Shown one piece after another: positions 23,629-29,985 of a stretch of DNA of 60,004 nt. Every line of letters begins with the position of its first letter. The first letter of the stretch is position 1. A program made the translations under genes and the position numbers. The DNA comes from Polyangiaceae bacterium (lineage in GTDB: Bacteria > Myxococcota_A > Polyangia > Polyangiales > Polyangiaceae). Under the pieces are notes generated by a model. The model did not search any database and was not told where the DNA came from. It saw only the letters and a list, made by a program, of their open reading frames with translations. The stretch covers positions 1 through 60,004 of the forward strand of contig JABFXY010000200.1 of the NCBI GenBank assembly GCA_013361525.1. Reading direction: 5' to 3'.

Positions 23629-23865
23629 TCAAAAAGGCAGCAGGCTTGCGTCCATGGATCGCAGACGCTCCACCTCAGCCTCCTCTTGTCGCTCTTCTTC
23701 GAGGAGCTGCTCGGTGCATTCCTCGAGCAACCGGGTGGAGCGACGTTCGGCTTGGGCGTCGCGAAACACGTGCGTTGCGCGGATCGCTTCCAGGCACGTC
23801 GTCAGGTCTCGAAGCTCGGCCAGGACGGCCGTGTCGGTCTCGTGGAGGGGCTTTCGATGCGGCAT
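23629..23865 (-). CDS. small coiled-coil protein coupled to PAS gene
   Basis: 78 residues from ATG 23865, which overlaps the PAS gene's stop (TGATG), with GGAGG about 10 nt upstream inside that gene. The protein is highly charged and helical: ETDTAVLAELRDLTTCLEAI, RRSTRLLEECTEQLLEEERQ, EEAEVERLRSMDAS. It looks like an all-alpha or coiled-coil partner. Coupled translation suggests it works with the PAS protein, but I know no family for it. Confidence 0.7.
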   Translation of the reverse strand: MPHRKPLHETDTAVLAELRDLTTCLEAIRATHVFRDAQAERRSTRLLEECTEQLLEEERQEEAEVERLRSMDASLLPF

Positions 23866-24473
23866 CACGACGACACCTCCTTCGCGAAGCACATCACGGC
23901 GAGCAGCTTCTCCTCGTCACGGCGGCGCTTCGCGGCGAGCGCGTCCGCGAACCGGCGTCGGGTGTAGGCACGCGCGAGCGTCACCGTGCGTTCGGCGCGT
24001 CGTGCCTCGATGCGCTGTCGCTGGGCGACGAGCTCGTGACGCGCTCTGATCCTGGGCCCGATATCGCGAAATACGACGATCGCGCCGCCCACGGGACGAG
24101 CGGTCGCGTTCGACGCGACGAATACCGCGTCGCCGTCGAGGCCCGTGTGAATCTCGAGCTCGGTGAAGACGGCTGCACCCCGGCCGTCCGCGCTCAGCCA
24201 CCCTGCTTCGGTCGGCGTCGTGGGCTCGCGGCTGTCGGCCCGTCGAAAACACCACTCGGTCGCCCAAGAAGCGGGCAAGGTTCGGCCGGGACAGCCGAAG
24301 AGCCGTGCGGCGGCGCCGTTGAGCCTGGCCGCTCCGCCAGCGTCAATCAGCGCGATCCCATCTCGGGATGCCTCGAAGACGTCCTCGAAGAGAGCGCGCT
24401 GGGCCTCGAGCACCACCTGCGCGCTCGATACGTCCACCGCGGGACGCTGCGACTCCTCGTTCGAGCGTTTCAT
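23865..24473 (-). CDS. PAS-domain protein without catalytic output domain
   Basis: 202 residues from ATG 24473. PAS domain at about 25-140: LFEDVFEASRDGIALIDAGG (PAS core start), NGAAARLFGCPGRTL, VFTELEIHTGLDGDAVFVAS, ARPVGGAIVVFRDI. The C-terminal 60 residues are basic and helical (ARHELVAQRQRIEARRAERT, RRRFADALAAKRRRDEEKLL) but have no His phospho-acceptor box or ATPase. It looks like a sensor cut off from its transmitter. It starts 15 nt after the degenerate histidine-kinase gene and is coupled to the small helical protein downstream, so the three may form one complex. Confidence 0.8.
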   Translation of the reverse strand: MKRSNEESQRPAVDVSSAQVVLEAQRALFEDVFEASRDGIALIDAGGAARLNGAAARLFGCPGRTLPASWATEWCFRRADSREPTTPTEAGWLSADGRGAAVFTELEIHTGLDGDAVFVASNATARPVGGAIVVFRDIGPRIRARHELVAQRQRIEARRAERTVTLARAYTRRRFADALAAKRRRDEEKLLAVMCFAKEVSS

Positions 24474-24488
24474 GCTTCTTCGCCTCCA

Positions 24489-25259
24489 TCAGCCGCGCAT
24501 CGGCGCGGGTTCCACCGTCGAGTGAACCGGTAGCTCGAGACGCACGCACAGGCCGGTGCCGCGCGTCTCGAGCTCGAAGACGCCACCGATCCGAGCCGCG
24601 ATCATTCGACACGACTCGACGTTCTCCCGGTGGCGCGTGTCGAGCGTTCGGGTCAGGCCGAGCTCCGCAGCGGCCCTGCGAACGTCGGACGAGACGGACG
24701 GGCCATCGTCGATCGCCCGGACGATCACGGACGTTCCGTGAACCCGTGTCGTCACGACGAGCGCGTTCTGGCCGAGGCCGTAGGCGAGCGAGCTCTCCGC
24801 GACACAGGCAAACGCGTTCATGAACAGGCGCACGAGATCGATCGGCCGGGCTTCGATCAGCGGATCGCCGCTGATATCGGACGTCACCGTCGTCGTGTCG
24901 TCGAGCCGGGCGCGGGTGATGGTCAGGGCGATTTCGAGGGGCTCCACCAGCCGCGAGGGGGCCCGCTCGAGGCGGGTGCTGCTGCCCTGGTCGAGCTCGG
25001 CGACGAGACGCTCGCAAGCGTGCACCGCGCAGATGCCCATCCGAACCTTCCGCGCGATCGTGTCGGGCGACGAGCTGGACGACCGCAAAGCGGACGAGCC
25101 AATCGCGCCGAAACAATCGGAGACGGCCTCGAGACAGACGAAGAGATCGCGCGCGACGTCGGAGCTCGGACTAGCACCCGACGCAGAAGCTCGAATGCTC
25201 GAGGGGGCGGCGGGCGACGTCGGTCGATTGGACCCGATCGAATCGCTCTCAGCGTTCAT
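24489..25259 (-). CDS. degenerate histidine kinase (HATPase-like), probably inactive
   Basis: 256 residues from ATG 25259 (AAGGG upstream). The first half is helical, and DVARDLFVCLEAVSD stands where active kinases have a His-containing DHp helix; Arg replaces the His. The second half resembles an HATPase: IEARPIDLVRLFMNAFACVA (N box with only the second Asn), VIVRAIDDGPSVSSDVRRAA (G1 box, DxGPG degraded to DDGPS), and a final FELETRGTGLCVRLELPV. The G2 GLGL motif is missing. Phosphorylation therefore looks unlikely, and a scaffold or ligand-binding role is possible. It heads the PAS/small-protein trio. Confidence 0.7.
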   Translation of the reverse strand: MNAESDSIGSNRPTSPAAPSSIRASASGASPSSDVARDLFVCLEAVSDCFGAIGSSALRSSSSSPDTIARKVRMGICAVHACERLVAELDQGSSTRLERAPSRLVEPLEIALTITRARLDDTTTVTSDISGDPLIEARPIDLVRLFMNAFACVAESSLAYGLGQNALVVTTRVHGTSVIVRAIDDGPSVSSDVRRAAAELGLTRTLDTRHRENVESCRMIAARIGGVFELETRGTGLCVRLELPVHSTVEPAPMRG

Positions 25260-25319
25260 ACAACCCTTATCAGCATCAGTCGTGCCGACGCTGATCGGCT
25301 CGCAACAGGGCGAAACCAT

Positions 25320-25340
25320 TGAGCGCCGCCGGCGCGCTCA
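25320..25340. promoter_or_regulatory. 7-bp inverted repeat between two signalling genes
   Basis: TGAGCGC (25320-25326) and GCGCTCA (25334-25340) are perfect arms around a 7-nt centre, 61 bp upstream of the degenerate kinase gene and 115 bp after the GAF/HTH gene. It may be a terminator of the latter or an operator of the former. The surrounding 196 bp are locally AT-richer than the genes. Confidence 0.3.
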
Positions 25341-25455
25341 TTACCGAAACGAAACCGCGATTGTCAGTTACGAAATTCCGTCTTTGCGATGACGATTTCG
25401 ACTTTGAAAAGCGGCTCGCCGGGCTCGCTGGGCCGAAGGCTTTGCGGCGAAACGC

Positions 25456-26691
25456 TCAGCGACGGCGGCTTCGCCAGCTCGGCGCCATGGGAGATTGCAG
25501 TCCGTGGGCCCGAATTCGATCTCGCAAGGTCGAAGGGCTCACGCCGATTCGCTGCGCCGCGCCGCTCGGACCGCCGATTCGCCAGCTCGTCGCCTCGAGC
25601 GCTCGAAGCAGGTTCACACGTTCGAGCTCGCGCATCTCGGTCGCCGACAACGGTCGCGGCGACGAGGTGGGCGCAGCGGGCCGGCGTGCGAGCGACTGCG
25701 CAACGACGTCGGCGATGCATTGATAACGAACGAGCGCAGCGGCGTCGGTCGGACGGCCAGGACCGCTCTCCGCGACCAGGGCCCCGAGGAGCTTTCCGCC
25801 GAGAAGGATCGGACGGACGACGGCGGTGACGCCGCCTTCGCCCTCCGAGGACGGTGTCGCGACCAGCCCTCGGCCGGAGCGAAGCCGCTCTACCCCATGG
25901 GCCCCGACGACCTGCCCGAGCACCTCGTCCGAACGCTGGAACCGAACGGCGGGCGACGACGCGTACGCGAGCCGAAACCGCGCGGTCTCCGCATCGAGGA
26001 GGAAGATCGCGGCGCGCTTGAGCCCCATCGCCTCGGCGACCGAACCGAGCGCCCCCTCGAGGGTGGCGTCCAGCGCGTCGGTCTCGGCGGACGCGAGGCT
26101 GCCGGCGACGTCAGCGACGACCCGATGGAACCGCGCGAGGTCGTCGCCGCGCGCCTCGGCCCGGCGCCGAGCCAGACCGCTCGCGAAGAGCTCGCCGACG
26201 ATCGCCATTTGGGCTCGCTCCGAGTGGGAGAGCGGGCGCGCATCGGTCGCCCACACGGCGAGGAGGCCTCGCTCGTCGGACGCCGACCGCGTGCGCAAGA
26301 CGCCGAGCGCGTGGATGCCGCCGAAACGCGGCGCCTCCGTGGACCGCGCGACGCTCGACGGATCGGCGAACCATCGGACGTTTCGCGCCGTCAGCGCCAC
26401 GAGGTCATCGTGCGCGCGAGCGAGCATCGCCTCGAGGCTTCGATCGAGCCCTTTTCCGCCCGCGACGATCTCGGTCGCGCCGCCGGTCGACCAATGGAGC
26501 GTCGCGACCTCGACGTGAAGGAGTCGCGCCGTCTCTTCGAGCGCGCCGCGCAAGGCGTCGTCGAAGCGCTCGAAGGTCGCGGAGAGGAGCCACTCCGCCA
26601 CCGCGCCGAGGCCGTGCTCGACCCACGAGACGGGCGGTGAGCCGTGGGACGACTCCGACACGCTGATGGGGTCTGCCTCCCGCCCGTCCAC
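25456..26691 (-). CDS. double-GAF regulator with Fis-type HTH, no AAA+ domain
   Basis: 411 residues from GTG 26691 with GGGAGGAA a few nt upstream. GAF1 covers about 35-185 (DALRGALEETARLLHVEVAT, LHWSTGG, GGIHALGVLRTRSASDERGL). GAF2 covers about 195-340 (ATLEGALGSVAEAMGLKRAA, IFLLDAETARFRLAYASSPA, GGVTAVVRPILLGGKLLGAL). The C-terminus has a Fis-type HTH (LLRALEATSWRIGGPSGAAQ, RIGVSPSTLRDRIRAHGL). In NtrC-family activators these flank an AAA+ domain, which is absent here, so sigma-54 activation is not expected. It may bind DNA in response to a ligand held by GAF. The likely targets are the divergent or downstream signalling genes. Confidence 0.85.
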   Translation of the reverse strand: MDGREADPISVSESSHGSPPVSWVEHGLGAVAEWLLSATFERFDDALRGALEETARLLHVEVATLHWSTGGATEIVAGGKGLDRSLEAMLARAHDDLVALTARNVRWFADPSSVARSTEAPRFGGIHALGVLRTRSASDERGLLAVWATDARPLSHSERAQMAIVGELFASGLARRRAEARGDDLARFHRVVADVAGSLASAETDALDATLEGALGSVAEAMGLKRAAIFLLDAETARFRLAYASSPAVRFQRSDEVLGQVVGAHGVERLRSGRGLVATPSSEGEGGVTAVVRPILLGGKLLGALVAESGPGRPTDAAALVRYQCIADVVAQSLARRPAAPTSSPRPLSATEMRELERVNLLRALEATSWRIGGPSGAAQRIGVSPSTLRDRIRAHGLQSPMAPSWRSRRR

Positions 26692-26821
26692 GCGCTTCCT
26701 CCCGGGGCGAAAACAGGGAGAGCCACGATCGCGACCAGCCCCTCGCCCGACGTCGAAGATACTGCACGCGGAGGGCTCGCGAAACCTGCGACGGGTTCGC
26801 CTCGGGCTCTTCTTTCACGCG

Positions 26822-27559
26822 TCACGCAACTCGATCGTCGCGCCCATGGAGCACCACGGCGTCGTCGAAGGAGCGGCGCCAGCGCGGCTCGATCCGCGCC
26901 GTTTCTGCACGACGTCCGAGCGCGATGACGATCGGAACGACCGCACCGCGTGGCAAGCCGAGGATCTTTGCCACATGCCGCGGGCTGAACCCTTCCATCG
27001 GGCACGCGTCGAGGCCGCGCGCGGCCGCGGCGAGTAGCAACGTCTGTGCTGCATAGATGCTGCTCCGAGCGACCCAATGCCGCACACCCCCCGAGCCGAC
27101 CGGGAGCAATGTCAGCGAAGGAAAGAGCAGCGCGAGCAGCGCCTGGATGGGCGACCAACAAAGCAGCGGCGCGAACCGTAGAAAGGTGCGGAATTTCCGC
27201 AGCTGCGCGCGGTGGTACGACTTGCTCCTTTCGTCGAGGCCGCTGCTTTCGACGTACGCGTGCTGCGCGTCGGCCGTTCGCACGCCCACCTCGATTCGTC
27301 CGACGACCACGACCAGCGTCCCCGCGGTCTCCGCGGCTCGCTGTCCTTCACAGGCCACGGCGAGCGCCCGCTTCACCTCGGGGTCGCGCACCCAGTGAAG
27401 CTCGTACGGCTGGAGGTTGCCGCTCGACGGAGCGAGGAGCGCCTCATGGAGGATCGCCCGCACGTCGGCGTCGGAGACGGGTGAGCCGTCGAAGTCGCGG
27501 ACGGCACGGCGTCTCGCGTTGATCGATTGGAACGAGGTCCATTCGTCGCTGTTTCGCAT
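26822..27559 (-). CDS. nitroreductase family protein
   Basis: About 245 residues from ATG 27559; an upstream TTG at 27568 adds three residues. The N-terminus has the FMN-binding nitroreductase start: SINARRRAVRDFDGSPVSDA and LHEALLAPSSGNLQPYELHW. The C-terminus has the second FMN segment: YAAQTLLLAAAARGLDACPM, EGFSPRHVAKILGLPRGAVV and PIVIALGRR. A hydrophobic insert in the middle (LLCWSPIQALLALLFPSLTL) may be membrane-associated. It should use FMN and NAD(P)H to reduce nitro, quinone or similar compounds; the substrate is unknown. It is divergent from a TetR gene, the classic arrangement of repressor and target. Confidence 0.88.
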   Translation of the reverse strand: MRNSDEWTSFQSINARRRAVRDFDGSPVSDADVRAILHEALLAPSSGNLQPYELHWVRDPEVKRALAVACEGQRAAETAGTLVVVVGRIEVGVRTADAQHAYVESSGLDERSKSYHRAQLRKFRTFLRFAPLLCWSPIQALLALLFPSLTLLPVGSGGVRHWVARSSIYAAQTLLLAAAARGLDACPMEGFSPRHVAKILGLPRGAVVPIVIALGRRAETARIEPRWRRSFDDAVVLHGRDDRVA

Positions 27560-27570
27560 GCCCCACAAGA

Positions 27571-27601
27571 TGTAAGTGATTGCTTGGTTTCACAACTTGC
27601 A
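27571..27601. promoter_or_regulatory. candidate operator between nitroreductase and TetR genes
   Basis: The 62-bp divergent gap holds nested imperfect dyad symmetry: TGTAAGT (27571) facing ACTTGCA (27595-27601), and inside it GTGA facing TCAC around a 10-nt centre. Position and symmetry suit a TetR-family operator. TACCCT at 27602-27607 could be the TetR -10 element. Confidence 0.4.
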
Positions 27602-27621
27602 TACCCTGCTCGACGAGAGCG

Positions 27622-28266
27622 ATGGCAGCGAAGAAGAAGCTCGTCCCACGCAAGAAGCCGAGGCAGGAGCGATCGGTCGCGACGGTCGACGCGATCTTGC
27701 AAGCAACGACTTACATTTTGACCCGGCAAGGTTGGGGAGGGCTCAACACGAACAAGATCGCCGAGCGCGCCGGCATCAACATCGCGTCGCTCTATCAGTA
27801 CTTCCCCAACAAGGAGGCGATCGTCGCCGAGCTCCAGCGGCGGCACATCGCCAAGGCACGGGAGAGCTTTCCGCGCGCCGAAGAGCAGCTCGCTGCGAAG
27901 CGAAGCCTTCGCGCGCTGCTCGCCACGATGGTGCAGGCAAGCGTCGACGAGCACCGCGTCGCCCCGGCGCTCCACCGCGTCTTCTCGGAAGAGCTGCCCC
28001 GCTCGGCTCGCCGCATGGCGCCCAGGGACGACCAGGCGGAACTCGGGTGGCGCAAGCTCTGCGAGCCGTTCTTCAAGAACGTCCCCGACGCCGACCTCGC
28101 GCTGTTCTTCGCCCGGGTGACGACGCACGCGATCATCCACGAAGCCGCGAGCGAGCGGCCGGACCTCTTGGACCATCCTCGCTTCGTCGAGGAGATCGTG
28201 ACGCTGCTCGATCGTTACCTGCGGCGGCCGCTGCCGAAGCGGGCACCGGGCACCCAGAAAAAATAG
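27622..28266 (+). CDS. TetR/AcrR family transcriptional regulator
   Basis: 214 residues from ATG 27622; an in-frame start at 27580 lies inside the operator region and is less likely. A Lys/Arg-rich tail (MAAKKKLVPRKKPRQERSVA) leads into the TetR HTH: TVDAILQATTYILTRQGWGG, LNTNKIAERAGINIASLYQY, FPNKEAIVAEL. The C-terminal ligand domain is helical (LRALLATMVQASVDEHRVAP, KNVPDADLALFFARVTTHAI). It probably represses the divergent nitroreductase gene and itself. The last codons and TAG stop form the start of the 91-bp tandem repeat that follows, so the C-terminal QKK may have been changed by the repeat. Confidence 0.92.
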   Translation: MAAKKKLVPRKKPRQERSVATVDAILQATTYILTRQGWGGLNTNKIAERAGINIASLYQYFPNKEAIVAELQRRHIAKARESFPRAEEQLAAKRSLRALLATMVQASVDEHRVAPALHRVFSEELPRSARRMAPRDDQAELGWRKLCEPFFKNVPDADLALFFARVTTHAIIHEAASERPDLLDHPRFVEEIVTLLDRYLRRPLPKRAPGTQKK

Positions 28267-28451
28267 GCGCGCACAGGCTTGGGTGCCCAGTGCGAGCGTA
28301 GCGAGCACACCCCCAGGCGGGACCCGAGCCGTCGTGCGCGCGCGAGAAAAAAAATAGGCGCGCACAGGCTTGGGTGCCCAGTGCGAGCGAAGCTTGCACA
28401 CCCCCAGGCGGGACCCGAGCCGTCGTGCGCGCGCGAGAAAAAATAGGCGCG
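28264..28451. repeat. two direct copies of a ~90-bp repeat plus a partial third
   Basis: Copy 1 starts at TAGGCGCGCACAGG (28264) and copy 2 at 28355 (91 bp on). A truncated third begins at 28444 (89 bp on) and is lost after about 8 bases. Each copy ends in an A-run (GAGAAAAA...) and contains CAGGCTTGGGTGCCCAG, a central GTGCGAGC...GCAC hairpin and CCCCCAGGCGGGACCCGAGC. In copy 2 the central arms pair fully (GTGCGAGC/GCTTGCAC with one G-T wobble, GAA loop). In copy 1 two pairs are broken. No spacers, so it is not CRISPR-like. It lies between the TetR stop and tRNA-Leu. Confidence 0.85.
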
Positions 28452-28509
28452 GACAAAACGACATCGGCGGCGACCCCTCTCGAGATCGCCGCCGGCCGGG
28501 CTGTTGCAG

Positions 28510-28590
28510 TGCGAAGGGCGGGACTTGAACCCGCACGGTGTTACCCGCTAGCACCTCAAGCTAGTGCGTCTGCCATTCCGCCACCTTCGC
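28510..28590 (-). tRNA. tRNA-Leu(GAG)
   Basis: The minus strand folds as a class II tRNA. Acceptor GCGAAGG pairs with CCTTCGC. The anticodon stem CTAGC/GCTAG encloses the loop TTGAGGT, giving anticodon GAG (Leu, CUC/CUU codons). A short variable arm follows (CGGGTAACACCG), then the T arm GCGGG-TTCAAGT-CCCGC. The discriminator is A and CCA is not encoded. The D arm (GGCGGAATGGCAGACGC) is typical of tRNA-Leu. Confidence 0.95.
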
Positions 28591-28712
28591 TCGGAGGCCG
28601 CGTTAACTATCAACCCTGAATCGGTTGGTCAAGCCTTGGATTCGTTTCGGGTGCGAGAACGCGCAACGGGTTCGAGCGACGCGCACGAACCGCGCTTCCT
28701 GACGGCTCGATC
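28591..28712. other. short intergenic gap between tRNA and argJ
   Basis: About 120 bp including the region upstream of the minus-strand tRNA. It is somewhat AT-richer (TTAACTATCAACC), as expected for a tRNA promoter. No gene is seen. Confidence 0.3.
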
Positions 28713-29942
28713 TCAGGTCGTGTACTCGGCGTTCACCTCGACGTAGCGGTAGCCGAGGTCGCTCGTGAGGACGCGCGCCCGGCCCGAGCCGGCGTGCAGA
28801 TCGAGGACGATGCGGAGGTCGTCGGTCCTTGCCATGGCGGCGCTCGCCGCGGCGCGATCGAACTTCGCGGGCTCACCGTGCTCGAAGACGGCGATGCCCT
28901 GGAGCGTGCACGAGAGGCGAGAGACGTCACCAGCATAGGGGCTGTTGCCGAGCGCGCTGACGAACCGCCCCCAGTTCGGATCGTTTCCGTAGAGGGCGGT
29001 TCGAACGAGGGCGCTGTGCGCGACGCGGCGAGCGATGTCGCCCGCGGCTTCGTCGTCCGGCGCGCCGAGCACGTCGATGGTCGTGACCTTCGTGGCGCCC
29101 TCGCCGTCGCGGGCGATGAGCCACGCGAGCTTCTCCGCGATGCCCCCGAGCGCTTCGACCGCCGCTGCCGGGTGCCCTTCGTCGCGGCCCGTCGCGAACA
29201 GGTAGAACGAGTCGTTGGTGCTCGCGTGCGAGTCGACGTGGATGGCGTTGAAGCTCCGATCCGCGATGGACTTCGCGGCGGCACGGAGCTCGGCGACCGA
29301 TAGGGTCGCGCTCGTTCCGGCGATGGCGATCATCGTCGCCATGTCGGGCTCGATCATGCCGGCACCTTTTGCGACGCCGGCAGCGCGGCTCCCGGCAGCG
29401 TCGACCCCCGCCTCCTTCGGAAACGCGTCCGTCGTCTGGATTGCGTCGAGAAAACGTCGCGCCCCCGCGTCGTCGGCGCTCAACGTGTCGAAGGCAGCGT
29501 CGATGCCGGCCCGCACACGGTCGATGGGAAGCGGCACGCCGATGACGCCCGTCGACGCGACGAGGACGCTCTTCGGATCGCAGCCGAGCTTGCCGGCGAC
29601 GTGATCACACATCGCGCGCGCGTCGCGCATGCCTTGCTCGCCGGTGCACGCGTTGGCGTTGCCGGCGTTGATTACCAGGGCTCGCACCATCCCGCCCGAT
29701 GCCTCGAGGTGCTCGCGGCAAACGACGACCGGCGCCGCAGCGAAGGCGTTCTTGGTGAACACCGCCGCGCACGGTGTCGGTGCATCGAAGACGAGCAGCG
29801 CGACGTCGGGCCTGCCGCTCGGCTTGATGCCGGCGGCGACGCCCGACGCCTTCACGCGGCCGAGGCTCGTCAGCGTGACGGGCGCGGGCGTCGGCGTGTA
29901 CGAGGGGCGTTCGGCGGAGGCCTCGGGGACGTTCGTCTTCAC
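28713..29942 (-). CDS. argJ: bifunctional glutamate N-acetyltransferase/amino-acid acetyltransferase ArgJ
   Basis: About 409 residues from GTG 29942; ATG 29996 would add 18 residues and overlap the upstream gene by 11 nt. ArgJ moves the acetyl group from N-acetylornithine to glutamate in cyclic arginine synthesis. Signatures: VKASGVAAGIKPSGRPDVAL, FTKNAFAAAPVVVCREHL, INAGNANACTGEQGMRDARA, and the self-cleavage site KGAGMIEPDMATM, where the Thr becomes the N-terminal nucleophile of the beta chain. Also FNAIHVDSHASTNDSFYLFA, ALYGNDPNWGRFVSALGNSP, and the C-terminal DLGYRYVEVNAEYTT. No other arg gene is adjacent. Confidence 0.95.
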   Translation of the reverse strand: MKTNVPEASAERPSYTPTPAPVTLTSLGRVKASGVAAGIKPSGRPDVALLVFDAPTPCAAVFTKNAFAAAPVVVCREHLEASGGMVRALVINAGNANACTGEQGMRDARAMCDHVAGKLGCDPKSVLVASTGVIGVPLPIDRVRAGIDAAFDTLSADDAGARRFLDAIQTTDAFPKEAGVDAAGSRAAGVAKGAGMIEPDMATMIAIAGTSATLSVAELRAAAKSIADRSFNAIHVDSHASTNDSFYLFATGRDEGHPAAAVEALGGIAEKLAWLIARDGEGATKVTTIDVLGAPDDEAAGDIARRVAHSALVRTALYGNDPNWGRFVSALGNSPYAGDVSRLSCTLQGIAVFEHGEPAKFDRAAASAAMARTDDLRIVLDLHAGSGRARVLTSDLGYRYVEVNAEYTT

Positions 29943-29985
29943 GAGGCCCGAGTAGATTTGGAGAGCGGGTGGCGTCAATCCTCGA

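Noticed and set aside
28264..28451. CRISPR array
   Set aside because: The units are about 90 bp and contiguous, with no spacers and no cas genes in the window.
28133..28554. minus-strand frames across the tandem repeat giving repeated ARTTARVPPGGV-like peptides
   Set aside because: The peptide repeat simply reflects the DNA repeat. The frame also runs through the tRNA side and the antisense of TetR.
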